NCBI RefSeq assembly: GCF_042666505.1
Contig: NZ_JBHTDN010000001.1
Location: forward strand, 682,001-746,000
From: Parapedobacter sp042666505
GTDB taxonomy: Bacteria > Bacteroidota > Bacteroidia > Sphingobacteriales > Sphingobacteriaceae
Reading direction: 5' to 3'
DNA: 64,000 nucleotides
Below, one piece after another: positions 43,576-52,307 of this stretch. Made by a program: the position numbers and the translations under genes. The notes under the pieces were generated by a model. That model made no database searches. It was not told where the DNA came from and was given only the letters and a program-made list of their open reading frames with translations. Numbering within the stretch: the first letter of the stretch is position 1; every line of letters starts with the position of its first letter.

Positions 43576-44643
43576 ATGACTACTGTCGAAAACGTCATCA
43601 GCCAGCTTTGGCACCTCGTGGGTAATACACCGATGCTCCGGCTGGACTACCGATACAAGGGCCGGCCTGATTGTATCTATGTGAAATGTGAACACTATAA
43701 CCTGACGGGCAGTGTGAAAGACCGTATGGCCCTTCATATCCTCCAGCGCGCGTACGCCCGCGGACAGATCGCTCCTGGCAATATGATTGTCGAGGCAACT
43801 AGTGGCAATACCGGAATCTCCTTGGCTGCCATTGGCCGGGCACTGGGCCACCCGGTGACGATCGTTATGCCCGACTGGCTCAGTAGAGAGCGGGTGGATA
43901 TTATCCGCAGCTTCGGTGCAAAGGTCGAATTAATATCCCGGGAGAAAGGAGGTTTTTGCGGCAGTATTGCACATTGCGAGCAGCTGGCCGTCATGGGCGA
44001 CGTTTTCCTGCCCCGTCAATTCGAGAACGGCAGCAACGCCGAAGCACATGAACTGACGACTATGCCGGAGATCTGGCTGCAGTTGGAGCAGTGGGGGCTC
44101 AAGCCCGACGCTTTCGTAGCTGGCGTCGGTACAGGCGGCACCGTGATGGGGGCAGCCCGCTACTTTAAGCGTCGTGACGCCACCATCTCAGTCCATCCGC
44201 TTGAACCGGCTGAGAGCCCTACCCTAAGCACCGGCTACAAGGCTGGTACACATCGGATTCAGGGCATTTCTGATGAGTTTATTCCTCCTATTATTCGGTT
44301 CAGCGAATTGGATGCGGTGATCCAGGCCAGCGATGGTGACGCCATTCTGATGGCCCAGCAACTGGCCTGTGTGCTGGGATTGGCGGTGGGCATCTCTTCT
44401 GGGGCCAACGTGATTGGCGCCATCCGGCTTAAGCAGCGACTCGGTCCGGATGCTACCGTTGTCACGCTGCTTTGCGACAGCAACAAGAAGTACCTAAGCA
44501 CTGATCTGGTGCGTGAGGAACCGATACGGGAGGATTACCTCACCCCAGCGGTTGATTTGACGGGATTTCGCCCCATTCCACGACTGAAAAGTCCGGTGAC
44601 CAACGCTAGTCCGGAAGAAATATACTTACGCACTCATCGATGA
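43576..44643 (+). CDS. Cysteine synthase/CBS-like PLP enzyme
   Basis: A 355-residue fold-type II PLP enzyme. The Schiff-base Lys is in LTGSVKDRM, the phosphate loop in SGNTGISLAA, VGTGGTVMGAARY binds the cofactor phosphate, and the late SSGANV/LLCDSNKKYLS is the PLP ring pocket. It is closest to cysteine synthase/cystathionine beta-synthase. The stretch RIQGISDEFIPPI resembles CysK/CBS lid regions. Starts at 43567 and 43576 are both possible. Divergent from an Lrp/AsnC regulator. Confidence 0.9.
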   Translation: MTTVENVISQLWHLVGNTPMLRLDYRYKGRPDCIYVKCEHYNLTGSVKDRMALHILQRAYARGQIAPGNMIVEATSGNTGISLAAIGRALGHPVTIVMPDWLSRERVDIIRSFGAKVELISREKGGFCGSIAHCEQLAVMGDVFLPRQFENGSNAEAHELTTMPEIWLQLEQWGLKPDAFVAGVGTGGTVMGAARYFKRRDATISVHPLEPAESPTLSTGYKAGTHRIQGISDEFIPPIIRFSELDAVIQASDGDAILMAQQLACVLGLAVGISSGANVIGAIRLKQRLGPDATVVTLLCDSNKKYLSTDLVREEPIREDYLTPAVDLTGFRPIPRLKSPVTNASPEEIYLRTHR

Positions 44644-44800
44644 ACGGGCAGGGCAGTCTTCTGATCGCTCACCGATGAAAATACCCCGGCAGCTTTATTG
44701 CATAATTTGCAGGGTATCCGTAGCTTTGCCTGCGCACATGAACTTCCGGACCCGCCGGAGGCACAGAAAGATTAAATTCAGGAAGTTAGTTTGTTTCATT

Positions 44801-46945
44801 ATGAAGAAAATCATCGTTTTAGTACTTATTGTTTCGTTAAAGCTTAGCGCCCTTGCCGACGAAGGCATGTGGTTCCTGATGCACTTAAAGCGCCTTAACG
44901 AGCGCGATATGCAAAAAATGGGACTGCAGCTGACCGCGGAGGAAATCTATAGCATCAACCATTCCAGCATCAAAGACGCTATTGTGCAGTTCGGTGGCGG
45001 GTGTACGGCCGAAATCGTCTCCGGACAAGGGCTCGTGCTTACCAATCACCATTGCGGTTATGGTGCTATCGCTGAATTGTCGACCCCGGAAAACGATTAC
45101 CTGACCAACGGGTTCTGGGCGGCTACCCGGCAGCACGAACTGAAGCCGAAAGCGCTCTCTGTACGTTTCTTTGTCCGAATGGACGACGTCACCCAGCGGA
45201 TATTGAGTGTCGTAGATGATACAATGACCGAGGCTGACCGGGAACGCGCGATCAACCGGGAAATTGCTAAAATCGAACAGGAAAACAATGAAGGCGGGAA
45301 ATATACCGTTTCCGTACGTTCGTTCTATGAAGGTAATGAATATTACTATTTTGTTTATCAGGATTATCCCGACGTTCGGCTGGTGGGTACACCGCCGAAC
45401 AGCATCGGTAAATTCGGAGGTGATACAGATAACTGGGAATGGCCGCGCCATACAGGCGATTTCTCGCTATTCCGGGTATACGCAGACCGGGACGGTAATC
45501 CCGCGCCGTATTCGGCAGACAATGTACCGCTGAAGCCGAAACATCACCTCACGGTCAGCCTGAACGGGTACACCGCGGATGACTTTGCGATGATTTTAGG
45601 ATACCCCGGCCGTACCAATCGCTGGATGCCCTCGGGCGGTGTGGACCAGAACGTGAACTATGCATACCCGGCATGGGTGGAAGCCTCCAAGCTTGGAATG
45701 GATCAGATGAAAAAATATATGGATGCCGATCCTAAGGTTAAACTGGATTACGCCTCCAAGTATTCCCAGGTTGCCAATTATTGGAAGAACCGGCAAGGAA
45801 TGATCGATGCCCTCACCCAGCACCAAACGGCCCGCATCAAGGCAGCAGAAGAAGTCCGGTTCGATAAATGGGCGCAGAAGCGGCGCAACCGGGAACGCTA
45901 CGGCGCTGTTGTTGACGACATTAATCAATATTATAAAGAAACCGACTTGAAAGCCCGGCACGACAACTACCTGATCGGGTTGCTGCGGTCCAGCACCTTC
46001 GCGGCGCTGCCCTCCTCACTGGGCAATGCCCTCCTATATTATGCGGCACAGAACGAAGCAAAGCGGAAAGAGGTATCGCAGCAAATTACCATGAGCCTCG
46101 AAGGTACCTATGATAATCTGTACTTACCCCTGGAGCGCGATGTGCTTGCTTCTCTATTGAACCTATATACCGAAAAGGCAGCCGAATGGGGAGTACCTGT
46201 GTACATCGATTCACTGTACCGGCATCACCGCCGGGATTTTTCCGGCTATATCGATTCGGCTTTTGAAACCAGTGTGTTCGCATCCCGCGAACGGGTCGAT
46301 GCTTTTCTCGCTGATCCCGACACGCTCAGTTTGCAGCGAGATCCCCTGTATCGGCTCTCGGAGGCCTTGCTTGACCGGTACCGGCAGACTTCACCGGAGC
46401 AGCAGGAGCGCCAAGGGCGTTTCCAACGAGCTTTTCGCTTGTACGTGGAAGGAACACGAAAGCGCAATCCCAAAAAGACGTACTATCCAGACGCCAATAG
46501 TACGCTTCGCCTAACCTATGGCAAAATTAATCCATTGCCACCTGATCCGAAGAACGATGCCAGCGCCAATTATTTTACGACATTGAGGGGAACCATTGCC
46601 AAATATAAACCCGGTGACGAGGAATTTGATATTCCGGAACGGCTACGGACCCTTTATGAAAACCGGGATTATGGACGGTATGCAGATAAAGAGGGCAACC
46701 TTCCTGTCAATTTCCTAACGGATAACGATATTACTGGGGGCAATTCCGGCTCACCCGTGTTGAATGGAAAAGGAGAATTGATCGGTATCGCATTCGACGG
46801 AAACATTGAGGCGATGGCCGGCGACGTGATCTTTGACAAAGAACTTCAACGCACCATCGCCGTGGATATCCGTTACGTGCTGTTTATCATCGATAAGTTC
46901 GCCGGAGCCGGTCACCTTATCGACGAAATGACGCTGGCAAATTAA
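44801..46945 (+). CDS. S46 dipeptidyl-peptidase, DPP7-like
   Basis: A 714-residue periplasmic serine peptidase of a family nearly confined to Bacteroidota and some Proteobacteria. The signal is VLVLIVSLKLSALA. Catalytic His is in LTNHHCGYGA, Asp in the FGGDTDNWEWPRHTGDF region and Ser in GGNSGSPV (about residue 649). The residue 18 positions after the Ser, in FDGNIEAMAGD, is Gly; that position (673 in P. gingivalis DPP11) is Gly in DPP7 and Arg in DPP11. So it should prefer hydrophobic P1 residues. It removes dipeptides for amino-acid fermentation. The frame is open 42 codons upstream, but the signal peptide begins at this ATG. Confidence 0.94.
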   Translation: MKKIIVLVLIVSLKLSALADEGMWFLMHLKRLNERDMQKMGLQLTAEEIYSINHSSIKDAIVQFGGGCTAEIVSGQGLVLTNHHCGYGAIAELSTPENDYLTNGFWAATRQHELKPKALSVRFFVRMDDVTQRILSVVDDTMTEADRERAINREIAKIEQENNEGGKYTVSVRSFYEGNEYYYFVYQDYPDVRLVGTPPNSIGKFGGDTDNWEWPRHTGDFSLFRVYADRDGNPAPYSADNVPLKPKHHLTVSLNGYTADDFAMILGYPGRTNRWMPSGGVDQNVNYAYPAWVEASKLGMDQMKKYMDADPKVKLDYASKYSQVANYWKNRQGMIDALTQHQTARIKAAEEVRFDKWAQKRRNRERYGAVVDDINQYYKETDLKARHDNYLIGLLRSSTFAALPSSLGNALLYYAAQNEAKRKEVSQQITMSLEGTYDNLYLPLERDVLASLLNLYTEKAAEWGVPVYIDSLYRHHRRDFSGYIDSAFETSVFASRERVDAFLADPDTLSLQRDPLYRLSEALLDRYRQTSPEQQERQGRFQRAFRLYVEGTRKRNPKKTYYPDANSTLRLTYGKINPLPPDPKNDASANYFTTLRGTIAKYKPGDEEFDIPERLRTLYENRDYGRYADKEGNLPVNFLTDNDITGGNSGSPVLNGKGELIGIAFDGNIEAMAGDVIFDKELQRTIAVDIRYVLFIIDKFAGAGHLIDEMTLAN

Positions 46946-47038
46946 TGCTGATTTATAGAACGGTACCTTTACCGGCGAATATGGAATGAGTTGTGACGAT
47001 TCAGTTTAACGGCCATTTCCGGGCTAATATAATCAGAC

Positions 47039-47773
47039 ATGCAGTATAGGGAAATAACGCCATCTTCAGCATTAGCACCGTATATTCACACCTTTTGGGA
47101 ACTTACTGGTGAAAATATGGATAAACAATGGGAAAGAAATTTCCCTGACGGCTGCGCAGGGGTAATCCTCAATCTGGGAGACACCTGCATTACAGATAAC
47201 GGAATGGCTAAAATGGACTTTGGAAAAACATACGCAGTAGGGGCAATGACATCCTTTAAGGACAGCTTCATAGATGAAAATACGCACTTGTTCGGCGTAT
47301 GTTTGAAACCAGGCGTATTCCCAAATTTCTACAACTACGCTCCGCAAAATGAAATAATAGACCAAACGATTCAGCTCGAGAAAAGGCACTCTTTTGACAT
47401 CGATAAATTTATGAATAATAGAGTGCACTATTTACATGAGTTTTTCATCCACAGGTTACAACCTGTAAACGGACTCGTGAAATCAGTTTTGGAAGATATT
47501 CATCAATCGCAAGGTCAGGTAATTATAAGCGAAATCGCAAAAAAGAACTTTACAACCGTAAGGCAATTAGAGCGAAAGTTCAATATACAATTAGGGATCA
47601 CCCCAAAAGAGTATGCTCGTATTGTTCGGTTTCAAAATGCGTTGTTTAGAATAAACGAATCCAAGCAACGAACAAGTTTGGCAGATATCGCGTTTGAGTG
47701 TGGTTATTATGACCATTCACATTTAACAAACGAGATCAAAAGAAATACAGGGATGGCCCCATCTCAACTTTAA
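47039..47773 (+). CDS. AraC-family regulator with DUF6597 N-terminus
   Basis: A 244-residue regulator. Residues 1-140 (REITPSSALAPYIHTFWELT, LFGVCLKPGVFPNFYNY) match the DUF6597-type sensing domain and residues 145-244 are an AraC HTH: TTVRQLERKFNIQLGITPKE and SLADIAFECGYYDHSHLTNE. Codon use is more AT-rich than the neighbours upstream. It precedes a dihydrofolate-reductase-like gene (72 bases) with its own promoter box and may control it. Confidence 0.9.
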   Translation: MQYREITPSSALAPYIHTFWELTGENMDKQWERNFPDGCAGVILNLGDTCITDNGMAKMDFGKTYAVGAMTSFKDSFIDENTHLFGVCLKPGVFPNFYNYAPQNEIIDQTIQLEKRHSFDIDKFMNNRVHYLHEFFIHRLQPVNGLVKSVLEDIHQSQGQVIISEIAKKNFTTVRQLERKFNIQLGITPKEYARIVRFQNALFRINESKQRTSLADIAFECGYYDHSHLTNEIKRNTGMAPSQL

Positions 47774-47813
47774 TTTTGTCGCATTTTTCCAAAGTTTACT
47801 GGTTATGGGAAAG

Positions 47814-47821
47814 TAATTTTG
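47814..47821 (+). promoter_or_regulatory. -7 box ahead of RibD-C/DHFR-like gene
   Basis: TAATTTTG fits TAnnTTTG and lies 25-32 bases before the ATG at 47846. The -33 part is not obvious. Confidence 0.5.
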
Positions 47822-47845
47822 CATAGACTTTAATATTTAAGACAG

Positions 47846-48379
47846 ATGCGTAAATTATCACTTTTCATTGCGATGAGTTTAGACGGCTACATTGCAAAGC
47901 CAAATGACGATCTAAGTTTCTTGAAACTTGTAGAGAAAAATGGAGAAGATTATGGTTATGCCGAATTTTCGGACACAATCGACACATTAATTATTGGTAG
48001 GAAAACCTATGATTATGTGCTTAAGGAAATCGGCACTTCTCATTATGATAACGGAGAAAGAGATGTTTTCGTTATAACAAGAACCAATAGGCCAAGTGTG
48101 GGCAGAACAACATTTTACACAGGAAGTTTGACCCAACTGGTTAATCGGTTAAAATCTGAGAAAGGTAAGAATATCTACTGTGACGGTGGAGCAGAAGTGA
48201 TAAATGAACTGTTAAAAGATGAGTTAGTAGATGAGTTTATAATTTCCATTATACCCGTACTATTGGGTGCCGGCGTAAAACTCTTTAAGGACGGAAGGCC
48301 TGAACAATTGCTTGAAGTTGTAACGGTAAAGACATATGACACCGGATTAACACAGTTACATTACCGTCGGAAACGATGA
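47846..48379 (+). CDS. Dihydrofolate reductase-like (RibD C-terminal) protein
   Basis: A 177-residue protein of the RibD C-terminal/DHFR-like family. LSLFIAMSLDGYIAKPND is the standard N-terminus, TLIIGRKTYDYVL and KNIYCDGGAEVINELL (the NADPH-phosphate GG loop) and FIISIIPVLLGAGVKLF follow. Such stand-alone proteins reduce an unknown pteridine or pyrimidine. AT-rich like the AraC gene before it, so the pair may have been acquired together. It is followed by a hairpin and a leftward tRNA. Confidence 0.9.
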   Translation: MRKLSLFIAMSLDGYIAKPNDDLSFLKLVEKNGEDYGYAEFSDTIDTLIIGRKTYDYVLKEIGTSHYDNGERDVFVITRTNRPSVGRTTFYTGSLTQLVNRLKSEKGKNIYCDGGAEVINELLKDELVDEFIISIIPVLLGAGVKLFKDGRPEQLLEVVTVKTYDTGLTQLHYRRKR

Positions 48380-48395
48380 GGGAATGACTGAGAGC

Positions 48396-48433
48396 AAAAA
48401 AATGGGACAAGTCGGTTGTTTTAGACTTGTCCC
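48396..48433 (-). terminator. Rho-independent terminator of tRNA-Lys
   Basis: GGGACAAGTC (48404-48413) and GACTTGTCCC (48424-48433) are perfect 10-base arms around a 10-base loop, and on the minus strand the stem is followed by seven T residues. It lies 6 bases after the tRNA 3' end. Confidence 0.88.
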
Positions 48434-48439
48434 AAGAGG

Positions 48440-48512
48440 TGACCCCGGACAGGTTCGAACTGTCGACCCACTGATTAAGAGTCAGTTGCTCTACCAGCTG
48501 AGCTACGGAGTC
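48440..48512 (-). tRNA. tRNA-Lys (anticodon CTT)
   Basis: The minus strand reads GACTCCGTAGCTCAGCTGGT, then AGAGCAACTGACTCTTAATC and a T arm with GGTTCGAACCTGTCC-type pairing (ACAGTTCGAACCTGT). The acceptor GACTCCG pairs with CGGGGTC, and the anticodon loop CTCTTAA carries CTT. The length is 73 bases; CCA is not encoded. Confidence 0.96.
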
Positions 48513-48569
48513 TATTGAAGTAGTTAGTCGGCTTGTATGAAACCGGTGCAAATATAAAAAATATTGCAA

Positions 48570-49154
48570 TTATTTTTTGTAACGCATGGGATAATTTGCG
48601 CGGATTTGTCCCTTTGAAATTTTCCGAAGCTTGCTTTCCATGAGTTTTCGTGTAAGGGGCTGTATATAATCCAGATACAAAATACCTTGTGTGTGATCGT
48701 ACTCATGTTGTATCATACGTGCGGTCATACCGCTGAATGTCTTGAGATGTGTTATGAATTGCCGGTCCATATATTCAACCTCAATCGTCCAAGGTCTTTT
48801 TACCTTTCGGCTAAGATGGGGAATGCTCAAACAACCTTCCTCATCCTCCCAGGCTTCACTTGTCCTGTTGATTATTCGGGCGTTAATGAATGTTTCCCTA
48901 ATTCCTTCGTCCTCTGCAGGAAAATAAAGCGACCGTTCTTGCGGCTCACAATTTTCGAATGTCGATTGACTATCCACGATAAATAACGTGATGGGTTCAC
49001 CAATCTGCGGAGCCGCCAGTCCGCATCCGTTCGCTCCATTCATGGTCTCCCACATGTGGTCGATTAATACATTCAGTTCCGGATCGTCCTTGGTGACAGG
49101 CCGGCACTTTTGTCGTAAAATGGCATGTCCGTAGGCAAGTATGGGTAAAATCAC
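48570..49154 (-). CDS. def: Peptide deformylase
   Basis: A 194-residue peptide deformylase that removes the formyl group from nascent N-termini. All three motifs are intact: GCGLAAPQIG (motif I), EEGCLSIPH (II, zinc Cys) and MIQHEYDHTQG (III, HExxH-like with two zinc His). I chose the GTG at 49154, where ILPILAYGHAILR begins as in homologues; an ATG sixteen codons earlier (49202) precedes a non-typical peptide. Confidence 0.95.
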   Translation of the reverse strand: MILPILAYGHAILRQKCRPVTKDDPELNVLIDHMWETMNGANGCGLAAPQIGEPITLFIVDSQSTFENCEPQERSLYFPAEDEGIRETFINARIINRTSEAWEDEEGCLSIPHLSRKVKRPWTIEVEYMDRQFITHLKTFSGMTARMIQHEYDHTQGILYLDYIQPLTRKLMESKLRKISKGQIRANYPMRYKK

Positions 49155-49212
49155 TTTCAATCCTTTTAGGGCAAAGGTCTGAAGAAACGGGTTTGAATGC
49201 AATGAATCTATG

Positions 49213-49779
49213 TTAACAAATTTCCCTGCGAATCCGGCTCAGGGCCTGCGGTGTGATGCCGATATAGGATGCGATGTATTTCAGCGGGATGTGCTTGATG
49301 ATTTCGGGGCGTTCCGAAAAGAGATGGCAATAACGTTCTTTCGCGGTAAACCTCAATAACGCTAATTCCCGGCTGCTTTTTGTGATATATAATTTTTCGC
49401 TAAGGAATCGTCCGACGGCATTCCCGATACGGGTATTGTCATACATCTTCTGGAGATTTTCATAAGATATCCGCCAGGCGACCGTATTGGATAATGCACC
49501 AAGCCGGTATTCCGACGGGGTTTGGGTGATCAGCGAGTTGTACGCACTAGCAAACGCCTTCTCGAAGCAGAAATCAAATGTGGTCTCCACTGTTTCGTCA
49601 CAGATATAATACCGGATAATCCCTTGCTCAATGAAATACAGAAAGTGTTCAATATTGCCTTGTTCTGTGATGGTTTCTCCTTTTGAAAACTTTACATACT
49701 CAAATAATGCCGCGATATACTGCCAATCGGACTCGCTCAATTCCGTTACGCGTTCGTAATAAGCTCTGATGTGTCCCAT
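49213..49779 (-). CDS. Crp/Fnr-family transcriptional regulator
   Basis: A 188-residue regulator from the ATG before GHIRAYYERVTEL. A cyclic-nucleotide-binding-type beta barrel (KGETITEQGNIEHFLYFIE, GIIRYY) is followed by a linker helix and a C-terminal HTH with KYIASYIGITPQALSRIRRE. It belongs to the large Bacteroidota group lacking the clear cAMP-binding Arg-Ser pair, so its ligand is unknown. It is divergent from the fucose-permease-like MFS gene, about 210 bases apart. Confidence 0.92.
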   Translation of the reverse strand: MGHIRAYYERVTELSESDWQYIAALFEYVKFSKGETITEQGNIEHFLYFIEQGIIRYYICDETVETTFDFCFEKAFASAYNSLITQTPSEYRLGALSNTVAWRISYENLQKMYDNTRIGNAVGRFLSEKLYITKSSRELALLRFTAKERYCHLFSERPEIIKHIPLKYIASYIGITPQALSRIRREIC

Positions 49780-49804
49780 TTTGTTTCGAATCAAATTCAG
49801 ATTA

Positions 49805-49812
49805 CAAAAGTA
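49805..49812 (-). promoter_or_regulatory. -7 box of the Crp/Fnr gene
   Basis: Read leftward TACTTTTG, an exact TAnnTTTG, 26 bases upstream of the ATG at 49779. This supports the later start, since the longer frame would begin upstream of the promoter. Confidence 0.55.
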
Positions 49813-49990
49813 CGGATTTTGCTTTGCGCTACGTAGGGTCAATATGCATCACCGAATCTCAGCAGGAGCCTCGAATCGTTTACTTTAAAAGACGTGAGGC
49901 TTAACCCCGGCTGCAAGTGGATTAAATGCAATTTTTTTATAGCTTTGGCCGTCCCCCGGATGTTAACGAGATGAGCATTAATTCGAAAGC

Positions 49991-51154
49991 ATGAACGTGA
50001 AAAGAGGCCTACTGCTTGTGGTGATATACCTCGCATTCGTCAGCCTTGGTCTTCCAGATTCCCTATTAGGGCCCGCATGGCCGACGATGTATGTTGACCT
50101 GGAGGTTCCGGTCCACTTTGCCGGGATCATCTCCATGATCGTGGCCGGGGGAACGGTTGTTTCGAGTCTGCTGAGCGCGAGATTGATTAACCGATTTGGT
50201 GTCGCGTCCATTACAACCTTAAGTGTATTGATCACCGCGTTGGCGCTATTGGGGTATTCCCTATCACAGCATTTCAGCTACCTATGCTTGCTCGCGGTTC
50301 CGCTTGGCCTTGGCGCAGGCTGTGTAGATGCGGGGCTCAACAATTACGTGGCGTTGCACTACCGGGCCCGGCATATGAATTGGCTGCATAGTTTCTGGGG
50401 GGTGGGGGCGGCCACTGGCCCAATGATCATGGCTGCTTACTTGTCGGCTGGCGAAGCGTGGACCAGTGGATATCGGACGGTCGGTTGGATCCAGATTGCA
50501 CTATTTGCGGTGTTGCTGGCTTCAACGCCGCTTTGGATACGAGGCGCTGCAACAAGCGACAACCCGAGAGGGGAGGGGGAACGCCGCTCGTTTTATCAGT
50601 TGCTCAAAATCAAGGGAGTGAAACAGGCGCTCATAGTCTTTTTCTGCTATTGTACAATCGAAGCAACTTTCGGATTGTGGGGCGCAAGTTTTCTTGTATT
50701 CACCAGAGGCGTCGAGCCGGAAGATGCTGCGAGGCTGATATCCGTCTATTTTGTGGGAATTACCGCAGGCCGTTTTGCGTCGGGATTCCTTTCCGACAGG
50801 CTGAGCAACAAGCGGCTTGTTTATATAGGCGAGGGATTGATCGGTCTGGGATTATTGGTGCTGTTGCTGCCCGTGAAGGCATTATTCCTGCCCGGTTTTT
50901 TGTTAGTTGGTTTGGGATGTGCTCCCATTTTTCCAAGTCTGCTGCACGATACGCCGCGCAATTTCGGCGAAAAGCATTCCCAGGCAATTATGGGCATGCA
51001 GATGGCCAGCGCCTATATTGGCATAACGGTTATGCCGCTGCTGTTTGGGAAATTGGCTTCCTATACCGGGTACGCAACGCTGCTGGGCTTCCTTGGTGCG
51101 ATGCTAGCCCTGAAAATAGCAATGACATGGAGTTTGATCCGAAAAGTTGCCTAG
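49991..51154 (+). CDS. MFS transporter (fucose permease-like)
   Basis: A 387-residue transporter with twelve helices. SLGLPDSLLGPAWPTMYVDL near the start and CVDAGLNNYVALHYRARHMN then WLHSFWGVGAATGP are characteristic of the FucP/bypass-of-Ste10-type MFS group that moves sugars or unknown small solutes. The stop is 9 bases from the end of the convergent GlxA-like regulator. The Crp/Fnr gene is divergent and could regulate it. Confidence 0.88.
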   Translation: MNVKRGLLLVVIYLAFVSLGLPDSLLGPAWPTMYVDLEVPVHFAGIISMIVAGGTVVSSLLSARLINRFGVASITTLSVLITALALLGYSLSQHFSYLCLLAVPLGLGAGCVDAGLNNYVALHYRARHMNWLHSFWGVGAATGPMIMAAYLSAGEAWTSGYRTVGWIQIALFAVLLASTPLWIRGAATSDNPRGEGERRSFYQLLKIKGVKQALIVFFCYCTIEATFGLWGASFLVFTRGVEPEDAARLISVYFVGITAGRFASGFLSDRLSNKRLVYIGEGLIGLGLLVLLLPVKALFLPGFLLVGLGCAPIFPSLLHDTPRNFGEKHSQAIMGMQMASAYIGITVMPLLFGKLASYTGYATLLGFLGAMLALKIAMTWSLIRKVA

Positions 51155-51163
51155 GGTCTTGAG

Positions 51164-52141
51164 TCATACCTCATTTGTCACCCTAGCGAACTTATTTCTG
51201 TACTCGATAGGCGTAAGCCCTGTAATTTTTTTAAAGGTGTCTCGGAATGCCTTTGTGTCCGTGTAGCCTACGTCAAACATAATTTCGGTTACGTTCCTGC
51301 GGGATGCCTCAAAGAATTTTTTGGCGGCCTCTATTCGCACTCGCTGTATGTACTCTATGGGCGTATTGTTGGTAGCTTCTTTGAATTTTCTTTCAAAAGT
51401 TCTCCGGCCCGTATTAATCAGTTTTGCCAAGGTTTCTATGGATAGCTTATTACAGTAGTGTTTTTCAATGTAATCCTGCACCTTTTGAATATCCTCGTGA
51501 CCGTGATTTCGTTGACCTTTGAATATCGCAAATTGAGATTGGCTGTCTCTTCCGATATCCAACGCAAAATATTTTGAAATCATGATTGCGGTCTCCCTGT
51601 CTGAAAATTTCTCGACCAGGTATAATATTAAGTTCCATAGGCTGCTCGCTCCGCCGCTGCTGTAAATATTGTCGTGCTCCGTGATGATCGCACCATCTTC
51701 TACTTCCACATCGGGGTATCTCTCCTTAAACTCGCTAATATACGCCCAATGTGTTGAGCATTTTTTGCCGTTTAGCAAACCAGTTTCGGCAAGCAGAAAA
51801 GCGCCGATACATAAGCTCGCAAGGCTCGAACCTTTCTCGTGTAACTGCTTAAAATACGGGATCGCTTCGGCATTGGCTTGAATTCCTTTGACGGTATCTC
51901 CAAAGGTGGGGGGGATAATCAGCAAATCAGTCGTCGATACATCTTTAAGCAGCCTATCGGTTTTGATAATATATTCGCCATTATTGGCCGGTACATATTC
52001 CTGTAGGCCCACGTATTCAACTTTGAAAATAGGTTTTTTACCAAAGGTGGTTAAAAACTCATTGGCCGTGTGGAAGGTTCTAAATGGCGGTGTAACGGCC
52101 TCAATTACCCCATATTCAGGTACAAAGACAGAAATCTGCAT
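51164..52141 (-). CDS. GlxA-like regulator (DJ-1/PfpI domain plus AraC HTH)
   Basis: A 325-residue protein with a DJ-1/PfpI-like N-terminal domain (about 1-190; SLCIGAFLLAETGLLNGKKC holds the nucleophile-elbow Cys, and STHWAYISEF follows) and an AraC HTH domain (about 215-320; LSIETLAKLINTGRRTFERK and NVTEIMFDVGYTDTKAFRDT). Members of this class sense small molecules and activate neighbouring detoxification genes. It is divergent from the SRPBCC-DoxX-DUF1801-VOC run, which it may regulate. Confidence 0.92.
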   Translation of the reverse strand: MQISVFVPEYGVIEAVTPPFRTFHTANEFLTTFGKKPIFKVEYVGLQEYVPANNGEYIIKTDRLLKDVSTTDLLIIPPTFGDTVKGIQANAEAIPYFKQLHEKGSSLASLCIGAFLLAETGLLNGKKCSTHWAYISEFKERYPDVEVEDGAIITEHDNIYSSGGASSLWNLILYLVEKFSDRETAIMISKYFALDIGRDSQSQFAIFKGQRNHGHEDIQKVQDYIEKHYCNKLSIETLAKLINTGRRTFERKFKEATNNTPIEYIQRVRIEAAKKFFEASRRNVTEIMFDVGYTDTKAFRDTFKKITGLTPIEYRNKFARVTNEV

Positions 52142-52241
52142 ATCAAACAGCGGTATTGAGCCGCAAGTTATGAAATAGTTTTGTCATAATCCACCCCTAA
52201 AATTGTCATTTTTACTACAGCCGCAGTTTGACGGCCCGATG

Positions 52242-52249
52242 TAAATTTG
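52242..52249 (+). promoter_or_regulatory. -7 box of the SRPBCC-DoxX cluster
   Basis: TAAATTTG is an exact TAnnTTTG, 59 bases before the ATG at 52308, and directly followed by the 25-base tandem duplication. Confidence 0.6.
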
Positions 52250-52254
52250 AATCG

Positions 52255-52304
52255 TAAATTTTATTAAAAAAACTAACTATAAATTTTATTAAAAAAACTA
52301 ACTA
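52255..52304. repeat. Perfect 25-base tandem duplication in leader
   Basis: TAAATTTTATTAAAAAAACT followed by AACTA occurs twice without mismatch (52255-52279, 52280-52304), ending 3 bases before the ATG of the SRPBCC gene. It lies within the 5' untranslated region, so it doubles the AT-rich leader. Perfect identity implies a recent event. Confidence 0.95.
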
Positions 52305-52307
52305 ACA

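Noticed and set aside
47039..48512. Genomic island inserted at tRNA-Lys
   Set aside because: No integrase, no repeated tRNA end, and the tRNA terminator is intact; only composition hints at transfer.
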